Assembly: GCA_000953735.1 (NCBI GenBank)
Contig: LN554852.1
Coordinates: 2,677,846 to 2,741,845, forward strand
Reading direction: 5' to 3'
DNA: 64,000 nucleotides
From: Moritella viscosa
Lineage (GTDB): Bacteria; Pseudomonadota; Gammaproteobacteria; Enterobacterales; Moritellaceae
The notes under the pieces are model-generated. The model saw nothing but the letters and a program-made list of their open reading frames with translations. It had not been told where the DNA came from and did not search any database. Positions 1 to 9,276 of the stretch are shown piece after piece (the stretch's first letter is position 1; each line of letters begins with the position of its first letter). The position numbers and the translations under genes were made by a program.

Positions 1-869
1 TCACTACAAACGACAGGAACGTTACAAGACTGAGCTTCTAATATTGACAAAGGAAGTCCCTCATTTGATGAAGTCAGAACAAATAGGTCTAGTTGATGAT
101 AAAAACCAACCATATCATCTGTGTAACCAATGAATTTAACTTTAGTTGATAGGTCTAGTTCCTGCACTAAATTAACAAGGTTATGTTTTTCTGGGCCATC
201 ACCAGCAATATATAGTTCGGCATTAGGAATGTCTGCGATCGCTTGAATTAATACGTCCAACGATTTTTCAGTGACAAGTCTTGCTGCGCAACCGATTTTA
301 AAAACACGCGCGTTATTTTTATAGGGTTTATGATTTAGACTCGGTAAAAACTTTTCCGTATCAATGCCGTTTAAGATTGTGATAGGGTCAATATTACAGC
401 CAAGCATACCGGATAGTTGTGCACCAACCGTTGACGCGTCGGCGACTAACGTTATTCTACCCAACCGCAACATTAACTTTGTCATCTGTAACTGTTTATG
501 ATCCAATAAATGCCAAGCATCATGTTCAGTATGAATATGCTGTATGTTGGTTGACTTTAATATTGCCATACAACCATAAAGCAAAGGACCAATATGGTGA
601 GTATGTATAACATCAGCCTCTAACTTTCTTAAGACTTTACGTAGCCGCCTTACTGTCGAAAGTTTAAATCCCGGTTTTTTTTCTAAAAAAACTAATCGTT
701 CTTGATACCGTTTCAGCGCTGGCCAGTGAGCTAAACAAGCCGACTTTTCCCCCTCTAAAGCAACGATGTAAACCCTGATATCAGAATCTTGTAATCGCAT
801 GATATCAATGACTAACTTTTCAATGCCACCCGGTTTTAGATGCTGAATAATTTCAACCATGATTTTCAT
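1..869 (-). CDS. Glycosyltransferase family 4, 3' end cut by window
   Basis: This reverse-strand frame starts at ATG 869 and stays open for 289 codons to the window edge, so the C-terminus is missing. The N-terminus reads KIMVEIIQHLKPGGIEKLVI, the glycine-rich opening of GT4 (GT-B fold) sugar transferases. Farther on are IAGDGPEK and TSSNEGLPLSILEA, the donor-nucleotide region with the E-x7-E type motif of this family. It probably transfers a sugar from a nucleotide donor to a lipid-linked glycan on the cytoplasmic face of the membrane. Its start overlaps the stop of the Wzz-like gene by 17 bases; an alternative ATG at 860 would overlap by 8. It is thus the distal visible gene of the leftward polysaccharide operon. 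The sugar and linkage cannot be told. Confidence 0.85.
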   Translation of the reverse strand, partial: MKIMVEIIQHLKPGGIEKLVIDIMRLQDSDIRVYIVALEGEKSACLAHWPALKRYQERLVFLEKKPGFKLSTVRRLRKVLRKLEADVIHTHHIGPLLYGCMAILKSTNIQHIHTEHDAWHLLDHKQLQMTKLMLRLGRITLVADASTVGAQLSGMLGCNIDPITILNGIDTEKFLPSLNHKPYKNNARVFKIGCAARLVTEKSLDVLIQAIADIPNAELYIAGDGPEKHNLVNLVQELDLSTKVKFIGYTDDMVGFYHQLDLFVLTSSNEGLPLSILEAQSCNVPVVCS

Positions 870-2322
870 TTTCAACATCCTTTTCATAATCAATCGCAGG
901 TAATCGTACGATAATATCAATGTCATCAAACAGGCTTATTTTTTTTATGTGCCATAGCGTATCGTCTAATAATTCGACTATCACCGCCAAACCAATACCA
1001 CTACCTACGCCAGTAAATAAGCCAATAATGATGTATATGAAAATAGATAAATTGGAGGGATAACCTGGCGTAAAAGGCCTATCAATTACTTTGATTTTTT
1101 CAGGTTCTTCATGACGGCCTAACTCACCAGTCACTTTCGCCATCTCATGGCGGTTTAACAAATCATGATACAATTTCGTGTTAACCGTTAAATCACGCTT
1201 CAGAGCACTCAGCTCTTTCGCTACATCCGCTTCCATCGCGACGTTACTTGTTAAATGCTCCGATTGCTGTCGTAACATTGCAACTTCATTTTCTAGTTGT
1301 ATAACGCGCGATTGAGCTGATTGTAGATTCTCTAACTGAGATAATAACAATGATGGGACTTTACTTTCACCATTCCCGTTATCAACAACAGAAGCCAAAT
1401 TCCATAGCTGCTTTAACTGTTCATCTGTTAATGCCACATTTTTACTGAGTAATTTTTTTTGCTCATTTTTTAAATTATTTAACTGCAATTCGACAGATTG
1501 AACTTTAGAGTGGCTACGGGTATAACTTGCTTTTAATAGTGACAGTTTTGCTTCTGCAGCTACGATTTGCTCTTCAACTACACCGATCACGGGATTTGTT
1601 TGCGCCAATTTAAGCTTTAAGCTATTCAACTGACCATAAGCACCTGATAATTCGATATCTTTATCTCTTATCTCACTATAAATTGAAAATAAAGTCTGGT
1701 TATTTTGAATAAATAATTCAGGTAAAACCCCAAGATGTTTACGCCGAAAAGAGGCCATTTTTTCCTCCGCTACGACTAATTTATTACGTCTTAACTCTAG
1801 CTGTGCAAGTAGAAACTCCTCAGATGAAATAATCGACGCTCGACTTGGGGCCATTAAACTATCAATAAACAATTGACTAACAGAGCTCAAGATCGATTCC
1901 ATTTTATTTGGATCATCCCAACTCAAAGAGATAATCACGAGATCTGCGCCAGATAGCGTTAATATGATCGCATCTGAAAGTTGTTCAACAATTAAGTCTC
2001 TTTCTCGATAACTGCTGTTTGTATCGATTAACTCATTTTGATTAGCAACGGTTAATAATATGTGCCGGCTATGTACCAGCACGCGTAAAGCCACGATCCT
2101 CTGTTCAAGATTAAATGATACTGATAAGTCTTCTAAAAATGGGTTCAGCAGTGCACTTTCCTGAACTAATATCGATGTGTGCGCATCGTATCGCTTATCC
2201 GTGAAAAGACTAATTAATGATGCACTCAACATCGCGATTACAACAGATATACCAAGGTAATAACGTCGGCGCCACATTATCTCGATAAATCGATAAATAT
2301 TACCCCATATAATAATACCCAT
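853..2322 (-). CDS. Wzz/GumC-family polysaccharide chain-length determinant
   Basis: The 489-residue protein has the polysaccharide co-polymerase architecture. It has a short cytoplasmic N-terminus, a membrane segment at about residues 21-41 after the basic WRRR, a long periplasmic region that is largely helical and coiled-coil (rich in Q, L, E, K), then a proline-rich RPFTPGYPSN stretch directly before a second membrane segment near 425-450. A short cytoplasmic tail follows and there is no tyrosine-kinase domain, so this resembles a GumC/PCP protein without the fused BY-kinase. Such proteins set chain length or work with an outer-membrane exporter. It starts 2 bases after the stop of the upstream lipoprotein gene, so the two are probably translated from one message. 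I am confident of the family but not of the polymer. Confidence 0.85.
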   Translation of the reverse strand: MGIIIWGNIYRFIEIMWRRRYYLGISVVIAMLSASLISLFTDKRYDAHTSILVQESALLNPFLEDLSVSFNLEQRIVALRVLVHSRHILLTVANQNELIDTNSSYRERDLIVEQLSDAIILTLSGADLVIISLSWDDPNKMESILSSVSQLFIDSLMAPSRASIISSEEFLLAQLELRRNKLVVAEEKMASFRRKHLGVLPELFIQNNQTLFSIYSEIRDKDIELSGAYGQLNSLKLKLAQTNPVIGVVEEQIVAAEAKLSLLKASYTRSHSKVQSVELQLNNLKNEQKKLLSKNVALTDEQLKQLWNLASVVDNGNGESKVPSLLLSQLENLQSAQSRVIQLENEVAMLRQQSEHLTSNVAMEADVAKELSALKRDLTVNTKLYHDLLNRHEMAKVTGELGRHEEPEKIKVIDRPFTPGYPSNLSIFIYIIIGLFTGVGSGIGLAVIVELLDDTLWHIKKISLFDDIDIIVRLPAIDYEKDVENENHG

Positions 2323-2324
2323 AT

Positions 2325-2798
2325 TTACAGCCTAGATTTCTCAACTAAATTCGTTGTTTTATCAGTAGCTATAATAACCTTTTCTTCAATCACCACAGAA
2401 TCTGCAGCCAATGTTGGGTCATAATTAACCTGAAGAACTTCTTGATTTTTAGCTAAAGCTTGGCTAACAGCTTGTACACGTTTATGCCCTATGGACAAAC
2501 CTGTATAGTCATTTTCAGCTTTTGCTTTACCGTAGCTAATGATCGCACCATGCTGCCAGTCATAGAGGTAAAGCAAACGATTACGCTGCTCTCTGTTCAA
2601 CTCTATCTGTTTGTATTCAAAAGTGAAATTTAGCTTTCTCGGTTCTATTCTCTTCGATTTATCAGGTTGTGATACCGATACTATCCCAGCCATTGCCATT
2701 GGAATAACTGTTGGTGAGTTCGCACACCCGTACTGCGATATTAACGTGGCTAACAGTAATGTTGTTCTGATATATTTATTCTGGATAAGTCCTTTCAT
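2325..2798 (-). CDS. Putative lipoprotein with weak OmpA-like pattern
   Basis: The 157-residue protein begins with a basic residue cluster and a hydrophobic stretch ending in SQYGC at about residues 21-25, a weak lipobox that suggests export and lipidation. From about residue 57 the pattern FEYKQIELN followed by helices, then SIGHKRVQAVSQAL, resembles the beta-alpha-beta-alpha layout of OmpA C-terminal peptidoglycan-binding domains. The conserved Asp/Arg peptidoglycan ligands are not obvious. It lies between a glycosyltransferase and the Wzz-like gene with short spacing, so a role as periplasmic or outer-membrane accessory of polysaccharide export is an inference from context. The domain assignment is tentative. 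Confidence 0.6.
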   Translation of the reverse strand: MKGLIQNKYIRTTLLLATLISQYGCANSPTVIPMAMAGIVSVSQPDKSKRIEPRKLNFTFEYKQIELNREQRNRLLYLYDWQHGAIISYGKAKAENDYTGLSIGHKRVQAVSQALAKNQEVLQVNYDPTLAADSVVIEEKVIIATDKTTNLVEKSRL

Positions 2799-2819
2799 TA
2801 TCTACTCCCAAAACCATTG

Positions 2820-4013
2820 TTAATTACATACAATGCTGTCTTTATCTTTTAGTTTCTTAACTAATAACGTCGAAACATAATCACATCTCGCTTCCCAAGT
2901 TGAGCTTTCAACCATTTTCTGTGATTCGTCTTTAAGTTGCTTAAGCTCGATCTTCGATAAAGTTAATGCTGAATTTAACTGCTCAAGCATTTGCTGTTGA
3001 TTGTCTGCAATATAAATGCATTCTGAAAATGCCATAACAGCTGGGTATTTAGTGCTTAAAATGGGCTGGCCAATGGCTAAATACTCTCTTAATTTTAGAG
3101 GGTTACATGCTTTAATCTGTTCATTATCAACAAATGGAATTAATGATACTTGCCAATTAGCTGCATACTGAATCAACTTTCCATGAGGCATATCTGCCAA
3201 ATGGACGATATTGTCATACTCAAAAATGGAACAATCGTCGATATCAATTTTACCAATAAATAAAAATGTAATATCAGGCCTCGCACGCGCAAGAAAACTA
3301 ATTAATTTAAAATCTAACCAACGGGTAATACTGCCATAATAGCCAACAACAAGATCTGAGTCAGGATAATGACTCGGACGTTCACATACTGATGAAAAGT
3401 GTTTTAAGTCTACGCCATGTGGTAACAAGTAAGTTTTATTTTGAGGAAATTGACGGGCAATATTGTCACTTGCAGCAAAGATAATATCAGCACGTTTTAC
3501 AAGTTCACTTTCTTCGAAATTAACTTGTTTATGATCAACACCATGTAACGCACTAAAATCATCACCGGCATAATAAACAACGACATCTTCTTCTAATGCA
3601 TCGATAACACAACGCCCCGTCGGTAATGATAACCATAGAATACGCGGTAAGCTCTTATCTGCTACATGCCTAGCCAACAGTGCACGAGTTTGGTACGTTA
3701 ATAACAAACGATTAATCACATAAGCAACATAATTTCCAGGCCAAGGGAATGCGATTGGAGCAAGGATCTCAAGCGGTTTCACCTCTGCATCTGAAAGCGT
3801 GTGATTCTGGTTAAAATTGTTCGCAGTAGCATTCTTTAGTTGTTTAAATTTTTCAATGATACGTTTACCATCCGTCAACTTCGGACGTCTCAAACCTATG
3901 GAGTTAACCCAGTATACCTGATGCCTACTTATCATCGATTTCATCAAATGCTGCGTACTGCTTGGATGGCGTCCCCAGTCTTCACCAAATACAATCCATT
4001 GCCAGTTATTCAT
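2820..4013 (-). CDS. Glycosyltransferase (GT4-like) of the polysaccharide operon
   Basis: This is a 397-residue soluble protein. The N-terminal half contains IVFGEDWGRHPSSTQHL and a Rossmann-like region ending in ADIIFAASDNIARQFP and YLLPHGVDLKHF, typical of the acceptor-to-donor domain linker in GT-B enzymes. The C-terminal half holds VVGYYGSITRWLDF, FLFIGKID and the nucleotide-sugar region CNPLKLREYLAIGQPI. The family resembles TuaH-type transferases. The start ATG overlaps the TGA of the upstream acetyltransferase in an ATGA, indicating translational coupling. It is probably cytoplasmic and acts on a lipid-linked intermediate. Substrate unknown. Confidence 0.82.
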   Translation of the reverse strand: MNNWQWIVFGEDWGRHPSSTQHLMKSMISRHQVYWVNSIGLRRPKLTDGKRIIEKFKQLKNATANNFNQNHTLSDAEVKPLEILAPIAFPWPGNYVAYVINRLLLTYQTRALLARHVADKSLPRILWLSLPTGRCVIDALEEDVVVYYAGDDFSALHGVDHKQVNFEESELVKRADIIFAASDNIARQFPQNKTYLLPHGVDLKHFSSVCERPSHYPDSDLVVGYYGSITRWLDFKLISFLARARPDITFLFIGKIDIDDCSIFEYDNIVHLADMPHGKLIQYAANWQVSLIPFVDNEQIKACNPLKLREYLAIGQPILSTKYPAVMAFSECIYIADNQQQMLEQLNSALTLSKIELKQLKDESQKMVESSTWEARCDYVSTLLVKKLKDKDSIVCN

Positions 4014-4714
4014 AATGATTTGATCACCTTAGCTGGTATACCACCAGCAAGTACACCCGGAGGTAAATCACTCGTGACGATACTCCCCGTGGCAACGATT
4101 GTACCTTCACCGATAGTAACGCCAGCCATCACTCTGACGCCAGTCGCTAGCCAAACATCACGCTTTAAAATAATATCGCCGACTTGATGTTCATGATCTG
4201 GAAGTCCCGCAGCGCGCTCTTTTGCATCAACAGGATGCCCAGGGTAACCAGCAAGAAATACCTGCCCAGCAAGCCGAACATTGTCTTCAATCACTATATT
4301 GCCTCCAACCGCAATATTGTTTTGCCAATTTATATCGACATTATCTCCAATTATTAGACGAGATGGCTGCCCGTTCATACTTCGACCACTTAGCGTAGTG
4401 ATACCAGAAATACGACAATTATTACCGAGTTCAATCGTTAAATATCCTAATATCAATGGCATACCAGAGTATAGATATAAATTACTTGGTTTCGTGAGCA
4501 GTCGACTCTTGAATAAAGGAGTCCAATATAAAATGCGTAACATATTTTCGAATAAGTGGGTAATAAGGAGGTGTATTCGAAGCATACAAGGATGAATAAA
4601 AGGGATGACAGGTATAGTAAAATTCATAAGTTTACGAATACAACGATGGCACATTTTAGCTATCGCACTATCGTCATTTTTTAGCCATAGCTTTATTGAT
4701 CCAAGCATATCCAT
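4010..4714 (-). CDS. Left-handed beta-helix (hexapeptide) acyltransferase
   Basis: The 234-residue protein has an amphipathic N-terminal third (about 1-75) rich in basic and hydrophobic residues. From about residue 80 it has imperfect hexapeptide repeats with I/L/V at every sixth position (LIIGDNVDI, IVIEDNVRLAG, ILKRDVWLATGVRV, VTIGEGTIVATGSIV). The end PPGVLAGGIPAKVIKSL is the standard terminus of WbbJ/CatB-type acetyltransferases, and the GHPVDA loop carries a candidate catalytic histidine. It most likely O-acetylates a sugar of the polysaccharide using acetyl-CoA. It is the first gene of the leftward operon; an AAGGAAG Shine-Dalgarno sequence precedes ATG 4714. Confidence 0.85.
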   Translation of the reverse strand: MDMLGSIKLWLKNDDSAIAKMCHRCIRKLMNFTIPVIPFIHPCMLRIHLLITHLFENMLRILYWTPLFKSRLLTKPSNLYLYSGMPLILGYLTIELGNNCRISGITTLSGRSMNGQPSRLIIGDNVDINWQNNIAVGGNIVIEDNVRLAGQVFLAGYPGHPVDAKERAAGLPDHEHQVGDIILKRDVWLATGVRVMAGVTIGEGTIVATGSIVTSDLPPGVLAGGIPAKVIKSL

Positions 4715-4909
4715 TTAAGAGCTTCCTTGTAACCGCTAACTATGTATCAAGACTAGACTATATAAAAACAATGGATTAAATATGCTTAAAAAATAATTTA
4801 TATTAAAAGTGAGTACAATTGAAATACAGGCCCGTCGAAATTAATAAAATCGACTAAGCTATCTATTAATGCAAAGGATTTGTAATTGATAGATAAATAG
4901 GGGGCGAAT

Positions 4910-5860
4910 ATGAAACCAACAGTGAGTGTCATTATTCCAAGTAAAAATTGTCTTCCCTCTCTGCCTCAAGCAATCGAGAGTATTTGGCGGCAAAATATAG
5001 ACAATATAGAAGTCATCATTGTTGACGATGGTTCAACCGATGGTAGCTGGGAATGGATTTGCCAACTCTGCCGAAAACACAATAACATTATAGCTTTAAA
5101 GTTAAATAGTGAAGGTACTTCTACAGCGAGAAATCATGCGGTTCGGATCGCGAGTGGAACATATGTAGCCTTTCTTGATGCCGATAAATTCTGGTATAAA
5201 GACAAACTACAACAGCAAATTAAGTTTATGAAAGCAAATCCACAACTTGGTATTTGCTTTACTAACTGTGAATTAATGAATGATAAAAATGAAGTAACTC
5301 ATGATAGTTTTACACATAGTGATTATTTTAAACAACAAGTACTCCAACATAGTCCCGATGCATTTGTCATCCCGAAAGGTGCTGCAGCCATTTTCTCCGA
5401 AAACATAATTGGTACATCGACAGTACTTGTTCGACGGGATTTATATTTAGCACTAGACGGTTTTGATCATAATATAAAGCTGGTATCGGATTGGGACTTG
5501 TGGCTAAAAATTGCATTACACACTGCGATCGGTTGTATTAAAAAGCCATTAGCAGCTTGCCTACGTAAGAAGGCAATTATAACAAATCGAGTTAAACAAT
5601 TAAAAGCGATTGAACAAGTCATCAGACGCTACGAAAACAAAATTAAAACAATAGATCCTTATGCTGTACGCTCTGCTCATGCTCATTTGTCTGAATCATA
5701 CGCCGAATATTACCGCCAAGTAGCATGTCCAACTCAAGCACTGGCCTGTGATATCAAGGCATTGTGTGAACAACCTGCATCACGCCGTTTTTGGAATATC
5801 CTCACCGATTTAAAACTGACTATCCATATGACCACTTATAGCAAGAATCTTAATATATAG
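4910..5860 (+). CDS. Family 2 glycosyltransferase
   Basis: The 316-residue protein opens with SVIIPSKNCLPSLPQAIESI and VEVIIVDDGSTDGSW-like spacing, the canonical GT2 (GT-A fold) nucleotide-binding start. A DxD-type motif is present as FLDADKFW near residue 90, with Lys where many relatives have Asp. The later SDWDLWLKIA supplies the acidic catalytic-base region. There are no membrane segments, so it is cytoplasmic or peripheral. It is transcribed away from the leftward polysaccharide operon across a 195-base divergent region and ends at a shared terminator. It probably adds a sugar to the same or a related glycan. A GGGGGCG ribosome-binding sequence precedes the start. Confidence 0.85.
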   Translation: MKPTVSVIIPSKNCLPSLPQAIESIWRQNIDNIEVIIVDDGSTDGSWEWICQLCRKHNNIIALKLNSEGTSTARNHAVRIASGTYVAFLDADKFWYKDKLQQQIKFMKANPQLGICFTNCELMNDKNEVTHDSFTHSDYFKQQVLQHSPDAFVIPKGAAAIFSENIIGTSTVLVRRDLYLALDGFDHNIKLVSDWDLWLKIALHTAIGCIKKPLAACLRKKAIITNRVKQLKAIEQVIRRYENKIKTIDPYAVRSAHAHLSESYAEYYRQVACPTQALACDIKALCEQPASRRFWNILTDLKLTIHMTTYSKNLNI

Positions 5861-5875
5861 TTCATACATTGAACC

Positions 5876-5918
5876 AAAGGCTTACTCATCAACATTTTTA
5901 TTAATGAGTAAGCCTTTT
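5876..5918. terminator. Bidirectional hairpin terminator
   Basis: A perfect 14-bp inverted repeat (arms 5876-5889 and 5904-5917) with a 14-base AT-rich loop is flanked by A and T tracts on both sides. It sits between the convergent GT2 and Nif3-like genes, so it probably ends both transcripts. Confidence 0.85.
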
Positions 5919-5921
5919 CAA

Positions 5922-6683
5922 TTACACCGGATTATCAATATCAATAAAGGTTACGTCCAAGCCTTTTTCTTCTGCTAACCATTCACCTAACGCTTTAATC
6001 CCATAACGTTCAGTAGCGTGATGACCCGCTGCAAAAAAGCTCATACCTGCTTCACGTGCCAAATGAATGGTTTGTTCGGACGCTTCACCACTGATGAATG
6101 CATCAATTCCCTGTTCAATTGCCAATTCAATATAACTTTGACCACCACCAGTACACCAAGCCACCGATTTAATGGGCTTACCCGCATCAACAACCAACGG
6201 AGAACGGTTAAGTTGAGTTTCAATACGTTGAGTGAGTTCTTCAGTTGAGATCTCATTTTCGAATTTACCGACTAAAGCAACACTCGCTTTATCCCACGGT
6301 TCCAGACCACGACGAACCGTAATACCTAATAGCTTAGCTAATTCAACATTGTTACCCAATTCAGGGTGTATATCTAGCGGCAGGTGATAAGCATACAAGT
6401 TAATATCATGCTTGATCAGCGTTTTAATGCGATTATATTTAATACCCGTAATCGCTGGTGATTCATTTTTCCAAAAATAGCCATGATGCACTAAAATTGC
6501 ATCTGCTTGCTGCTCTACTGCAGCGTCAATTAATGCTTGAGATGCTGTGACACCCGTGACCACTTTCGTCACAATGTCTTTGCCCTGAACCTGCATACCG
6601 TTGACAGTGAAATCACGTACACGATGTGGTTGCATAAGTTCAGTTAAAATATTTTCAAGTTTTTTATTATTGAGTGAGGCCAT
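5922..6683 (-). CDS. Nif3-like dinuclear metal centre hexameric protein (YbgI/DUF34)
   Basis: The 253-residue protein matches the NIF3/YbgI family in length and in its metal-site motifs. These are ILVHHGYFWK near residue 65, AYHLPLDIHPELGNN near 100, and the C-terminal GEASEQTIHLAREAG with AAGHHATERYG near 215. The His/Glu/Asp residues of these segments coordinate two metals inside a toroidal hexamer in solved relatives. The family is ubiquitous, and its biochemical role is uncertain (GTP cyclohydrolase-like in name only). The start ATG 6683 has a GAGGAG site just upstream. It is a single gene, convergent with GT2. Confidence 0.9.
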   Translation of the reverse strand: MASLNNKKLENILTELMQPHRVRDFTVNGMQVQGKDIVTKVVTGVTASQALIDAAVEQQADAILVHHGYFWKNESPAITGIKYNRIKTLIKHDINLYAYHLPLDIHPELGNNVELAKLLGITVRRGLEPWDKASVALVGKFENEISTEELTQRIETQLNRSPLVVDAGKPIKSVAWCTGGGQSYIELAIEQGIDAFISGEASEQTIHLAREAGMSFFAAGHHATERYGIKALGEWLAEEKGLDVTFIDIDNPV

Positions 6684-6699
6684 GCCCGCTCCTCGTTAA

Positions 6700-7006
6700 T
6701 TGTTAAATCCTAATCTAAGGTTATATGTATACGTTAAGTTGGAGCTTGAAGCAAATAACATGCCGATAGAAAGTGTTTTAGACACCTATAACTATAATTT
6801 CAGCCATGGAATAGTCCGTGACCTCGCATGGTCAAAGACAGAAATTGATATTTATAAGCATCAAAAAATCGGCGAAAAAAAAACCGCTACAGCTCCTTAG
6901 ATATAATAATCAAAAAGAAGCAGAGCGGTTAATACTTGTTCCCGATGAATGGCTAGCTAAAATTAAGCTAGACAGTTCAAAACAGGCTAAGATTAGTCAA
7001 GTGTAA
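6700..7006 (+). pseudogene. Short frameshifted gene or gene remnant
   Basis: Two overlapping short frames (6700-6900 and 6818-7006) become one continuous frame of roughly 80-100 codons if one A is removed from the A9 run at 6875-6883. The joined product would run from MPIESVLDTYNYNFSHG (ATG 6760) through GEKKPLQLLRYN to a TAA at 7004. The segment SHGIVRDLAW weakly recalls the start of DUF1853 proteins, and ERLILVPDEW could be a C-terminal piece, which would make this a deletion remnant; I cannot confirm that. It overlaps the 3' end of fabV by 14 bases. No good Shine-Dalgarno sequence precedes either start. A real small gene with a sequencing slip is also possible. Confidence 0.35.
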
Positions 7007-8198
7007 TTGGAGCAAAATCAACAATCGGATTAACGTCAGAATCATAATCAACGCCTTCGATACCAAAGCCAAACAATGCTAAAAATTCATCTTTGTAATA
7101 CTGATAATCAGTCGTTTCAAACAAGTTCTCATCGGTCACTTCGTCCCATAGCTTCACGCAAGTAGCTTGAATGTCTTCACGAAGTTCCCAATCATCCATG
7201 CGTAGACGATTTTCCTCGTCTAATTTAGCGTTGCTAAGACCTTGTGGATAAAGTGAACCACGGAATAGACGTGAAATTTGCTCTAAACAACCTTCATGTA
7301 AACCATGTTCTTTCATCACACGGAATGCCATTGCGATATAAAGCGGCATAACAGGAATTGCAGCACTTGCTTGTGTGACTACACTCTTAAGTACAGCTAC
7401 GTTTGCACTGCCACCTTTTACTTTTAGGTCAGCATCGATCGCATGAGCAGCACGATCAAGATCTTGCTTTGCCTTGCCTAAGGCACCATCCCAATAGATA
7501 GGCCATGTAATTTCTGTACCGATATAGCTATAAGCAACGGTTTTACATCCGTCAGCTAATACACCGGCATCAGATAATGCAGACATCCATAGTTCCCAAT
7601 CTTCACCACCCATAACGGTAATGGTATCTTTGATCTCTTGCTCTGTTGCAGGTTCAACACTTGCCTCAAATATTTTATTTTTATTGGTATCAACCGCTTT
7701 CGCTGTATACGTTTCACCAATAGGTTTCAAGCAAGAACGTACAACTTCACCTGTGTTTGGTAACTTACGTACTGGTGATGCCAATGAATAAACAACGAGG
7801 TCAATTTGACCTAGATCTTCTTTAATTAGGTTAATTGCTGTTTGTTTTGCTTGGTCAGAGAATGCATCGCCATTAATGCTCTTTGCATATAGCCCTTCTT
7901 CTGCTGCATATTTTTCAAATGAAGCGCTGTTATACCAACCTGCTGTACCCGGCTTTCTCTCTGTTGCCGGTTTTTCGAAAAACACACCAATAGTAGAAGC
8001 GCCACCACCGAATGCAGCAGTAATACGAGACGAAAGCCCGTAACCACTTGATGAACCAACTACCAGAACACGTTTTGGTGCATTTTCAATGACACCTTGC
8101 TCTTTATTATACTGTATCTGTTCTTTAACATTAAAATCACAACCAATAGGGTGAGTTGTGGTACAGATGAAACCGCGAGTTTTTGGTTTAATAATCAT
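6993..8198 (-). CDS. fabV: Trans-2-enoyl-ACP/CoA reductase FabV
   Basis: The 401-residue protein starts [20 protein letters not shown], the highly conserved FabV N-terminus. The frame is open 20 codons farther upstream, but ATG 8198 has GAAG eight bases ahead and gives the usual family length. The NADH-binding loop [10 protein letters not shown] lies at about residues 49-57. The FabV-type catalytic pair Y235-(x8)-K244 is present in [12 protein letters not shown]. The enzyme catalyses the last step of fatty-acid elongation with NADH and is typically resistant to triclosan. It is monocistronic and sits in a vibrio-like form. No fabI is seen in this window. Confidence 0.95.
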   Translation of the reverse strand: MIIKPKTRGFICTTTHPIGCDFNVKEQIQYNKEQGVIENAPKRVLVVGSSSGYGLSSRITAAFGGGASTIGVFFEKPATERKPGTAGWYNSASFEKYAAEEGLYAKSINGDAFSDQAKQTAINLIKEDLGQIDLVVYSLASPVRKLPNTGEVVRSCLKPIGETYTAKAVDTNKNKIFEASVEPATEQEIKDTITVMGGEDWELWMSALSDAGVLADGCKTVAYSYIGTEITWPIYWDGALGKAKQDLDRAAHAIDADLKVKGGSANVAVLKSVVTQASAAIPVMPLYIAMAFRVMKEHGLHEGCLEQISRLFRGSLYPQGLSNAKLDEENRLRMDDWELREDIQATCVKLWDEVTDENLFETTDYQYYKDEFLALFGFGIEGVDYDSDVNPIVDFAPITLD

Positions 8199-8464
8199 AT
8201 TATCTTCACAATGTTGAGACACAGTAGATAGGATAAAAGTTTCTGAAAAATTAAGCACCTATTTTTTAACGTTTTTCATCTGGTTGGAGTTCTAACCACA
8301 AAAATAAGACGCTATTTAAGCAAACAAAATAGGATACATTTGCATTATTATACTTTTACACTAATATTGCAGCCTTATAATGCGTACTGCTCCTTTAGAT
8401 TTATCATCACAGACAAAATACACGATTAATACGTTGAGCAGCGTAACAAATTGAGAAGAGTTAT

Positions 8465-9121
8465 ATGCAGAAAATTAACCAAGCCAATACTTACTTGTTC
8501 GATCTTGATGACACGCTTTATTGCCCTTCGTTAGGCATACTAAAGCAGGTCGAATCACGAATGCACCAGTTTATAGCTAATGCACTGTCTCTACCACTTC
8601 CAGAGGCCACTCTTTTATCTAACCAATATTACAGACGATATGGCGGTACAGTAAAAGGGTTAACCAAACACCATCATGTGAATCGTGAGGATTTCATCCA
8701 TTATTGCCACGACATTAATATGACGAGTCTGAAAGCACAGCCCAATTTAGGGCGACAAATCGATCAATTGGCGGGCCGTAAAATAATTTATACGAACTCA
8801 CCAAAACATTACGCGACTAAAATTCTAACGGAATTAGCGTTAATCGACTGCTTTGATGATATTTTTTCATTAGAAGACGCAAATTATGAGCTAAAACCAC
8901 ACAATTCGAGCTATAAAACACTCTGTGACAAACACAAAATTGATAGTAATAACACCGTATTCTTTGATGACCAACTACGCAACCTTAAACCGGCTAAAAC
9001 CCTTGGTATGACTACGGTTTGGCTATCAGGTTCAGAGCAAGTTGTTCCTAATCTTGACTATAAAGCCGATTATGAAGCAAATAATTTGACTCAGTTTTTC
9101 AACCTGTTACAAGCAAGCTAA
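8465..9121 (+). CDS. HAD-family pyrimidine 5'-nucleotidase (SDT1-like)
   Basis: The 218-residue protein has HAD motif I YLFDLDDTLY (nucleophile D13, acid/base D15), motif II IIYTNSPKHY, the motif III lysine in ELKPHN, and motif IV TVFFDDQLRN. The helical cap contains RRYGGTVKGLTKHH, typical of the SDT1/PhoG subfamily of nucleotidases that act on pyrimidine mononucleotides. It is cytoplasmic. GAGAAGAG precedes the ATG. It is followed within 160 bases by ygiQ in the same direction. Substrate is assigned by family only. Confidence 0.82.
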   Translation: MQKINQANTYLFDLDDTLYCPSLGILKQVESRMHQFIANALSLPLPEATLLSNQYYRRYGGTVKGLTKHHHVNREDFIHYCHDINMTSLKAQPNLGRQIDQLAGRKIIYTNSPKHYATKILTELALIDCFDDIFSLEDANYELKPHNSSYKTLCDKHKIDSNNTVFFDDQLRNLKPAKTLGMTTVWLSGSEQVVPNLDYKADYEANNLTQFFNLLQAS

Positions 9122-9276
9122 ATATATATTGCCGCTTTTAATCGCAAAAGACGTTGTAAGTGGCTATAATCCGCCCTCAGTAACGGCTGGCTTTCTCTTT
9201 TTTGTATTTATTCCAGCCGTGAAAATAGCCTTCGCAATTAACTTTGCGCACTAAAATTAATACCCAAGAGTACTTT

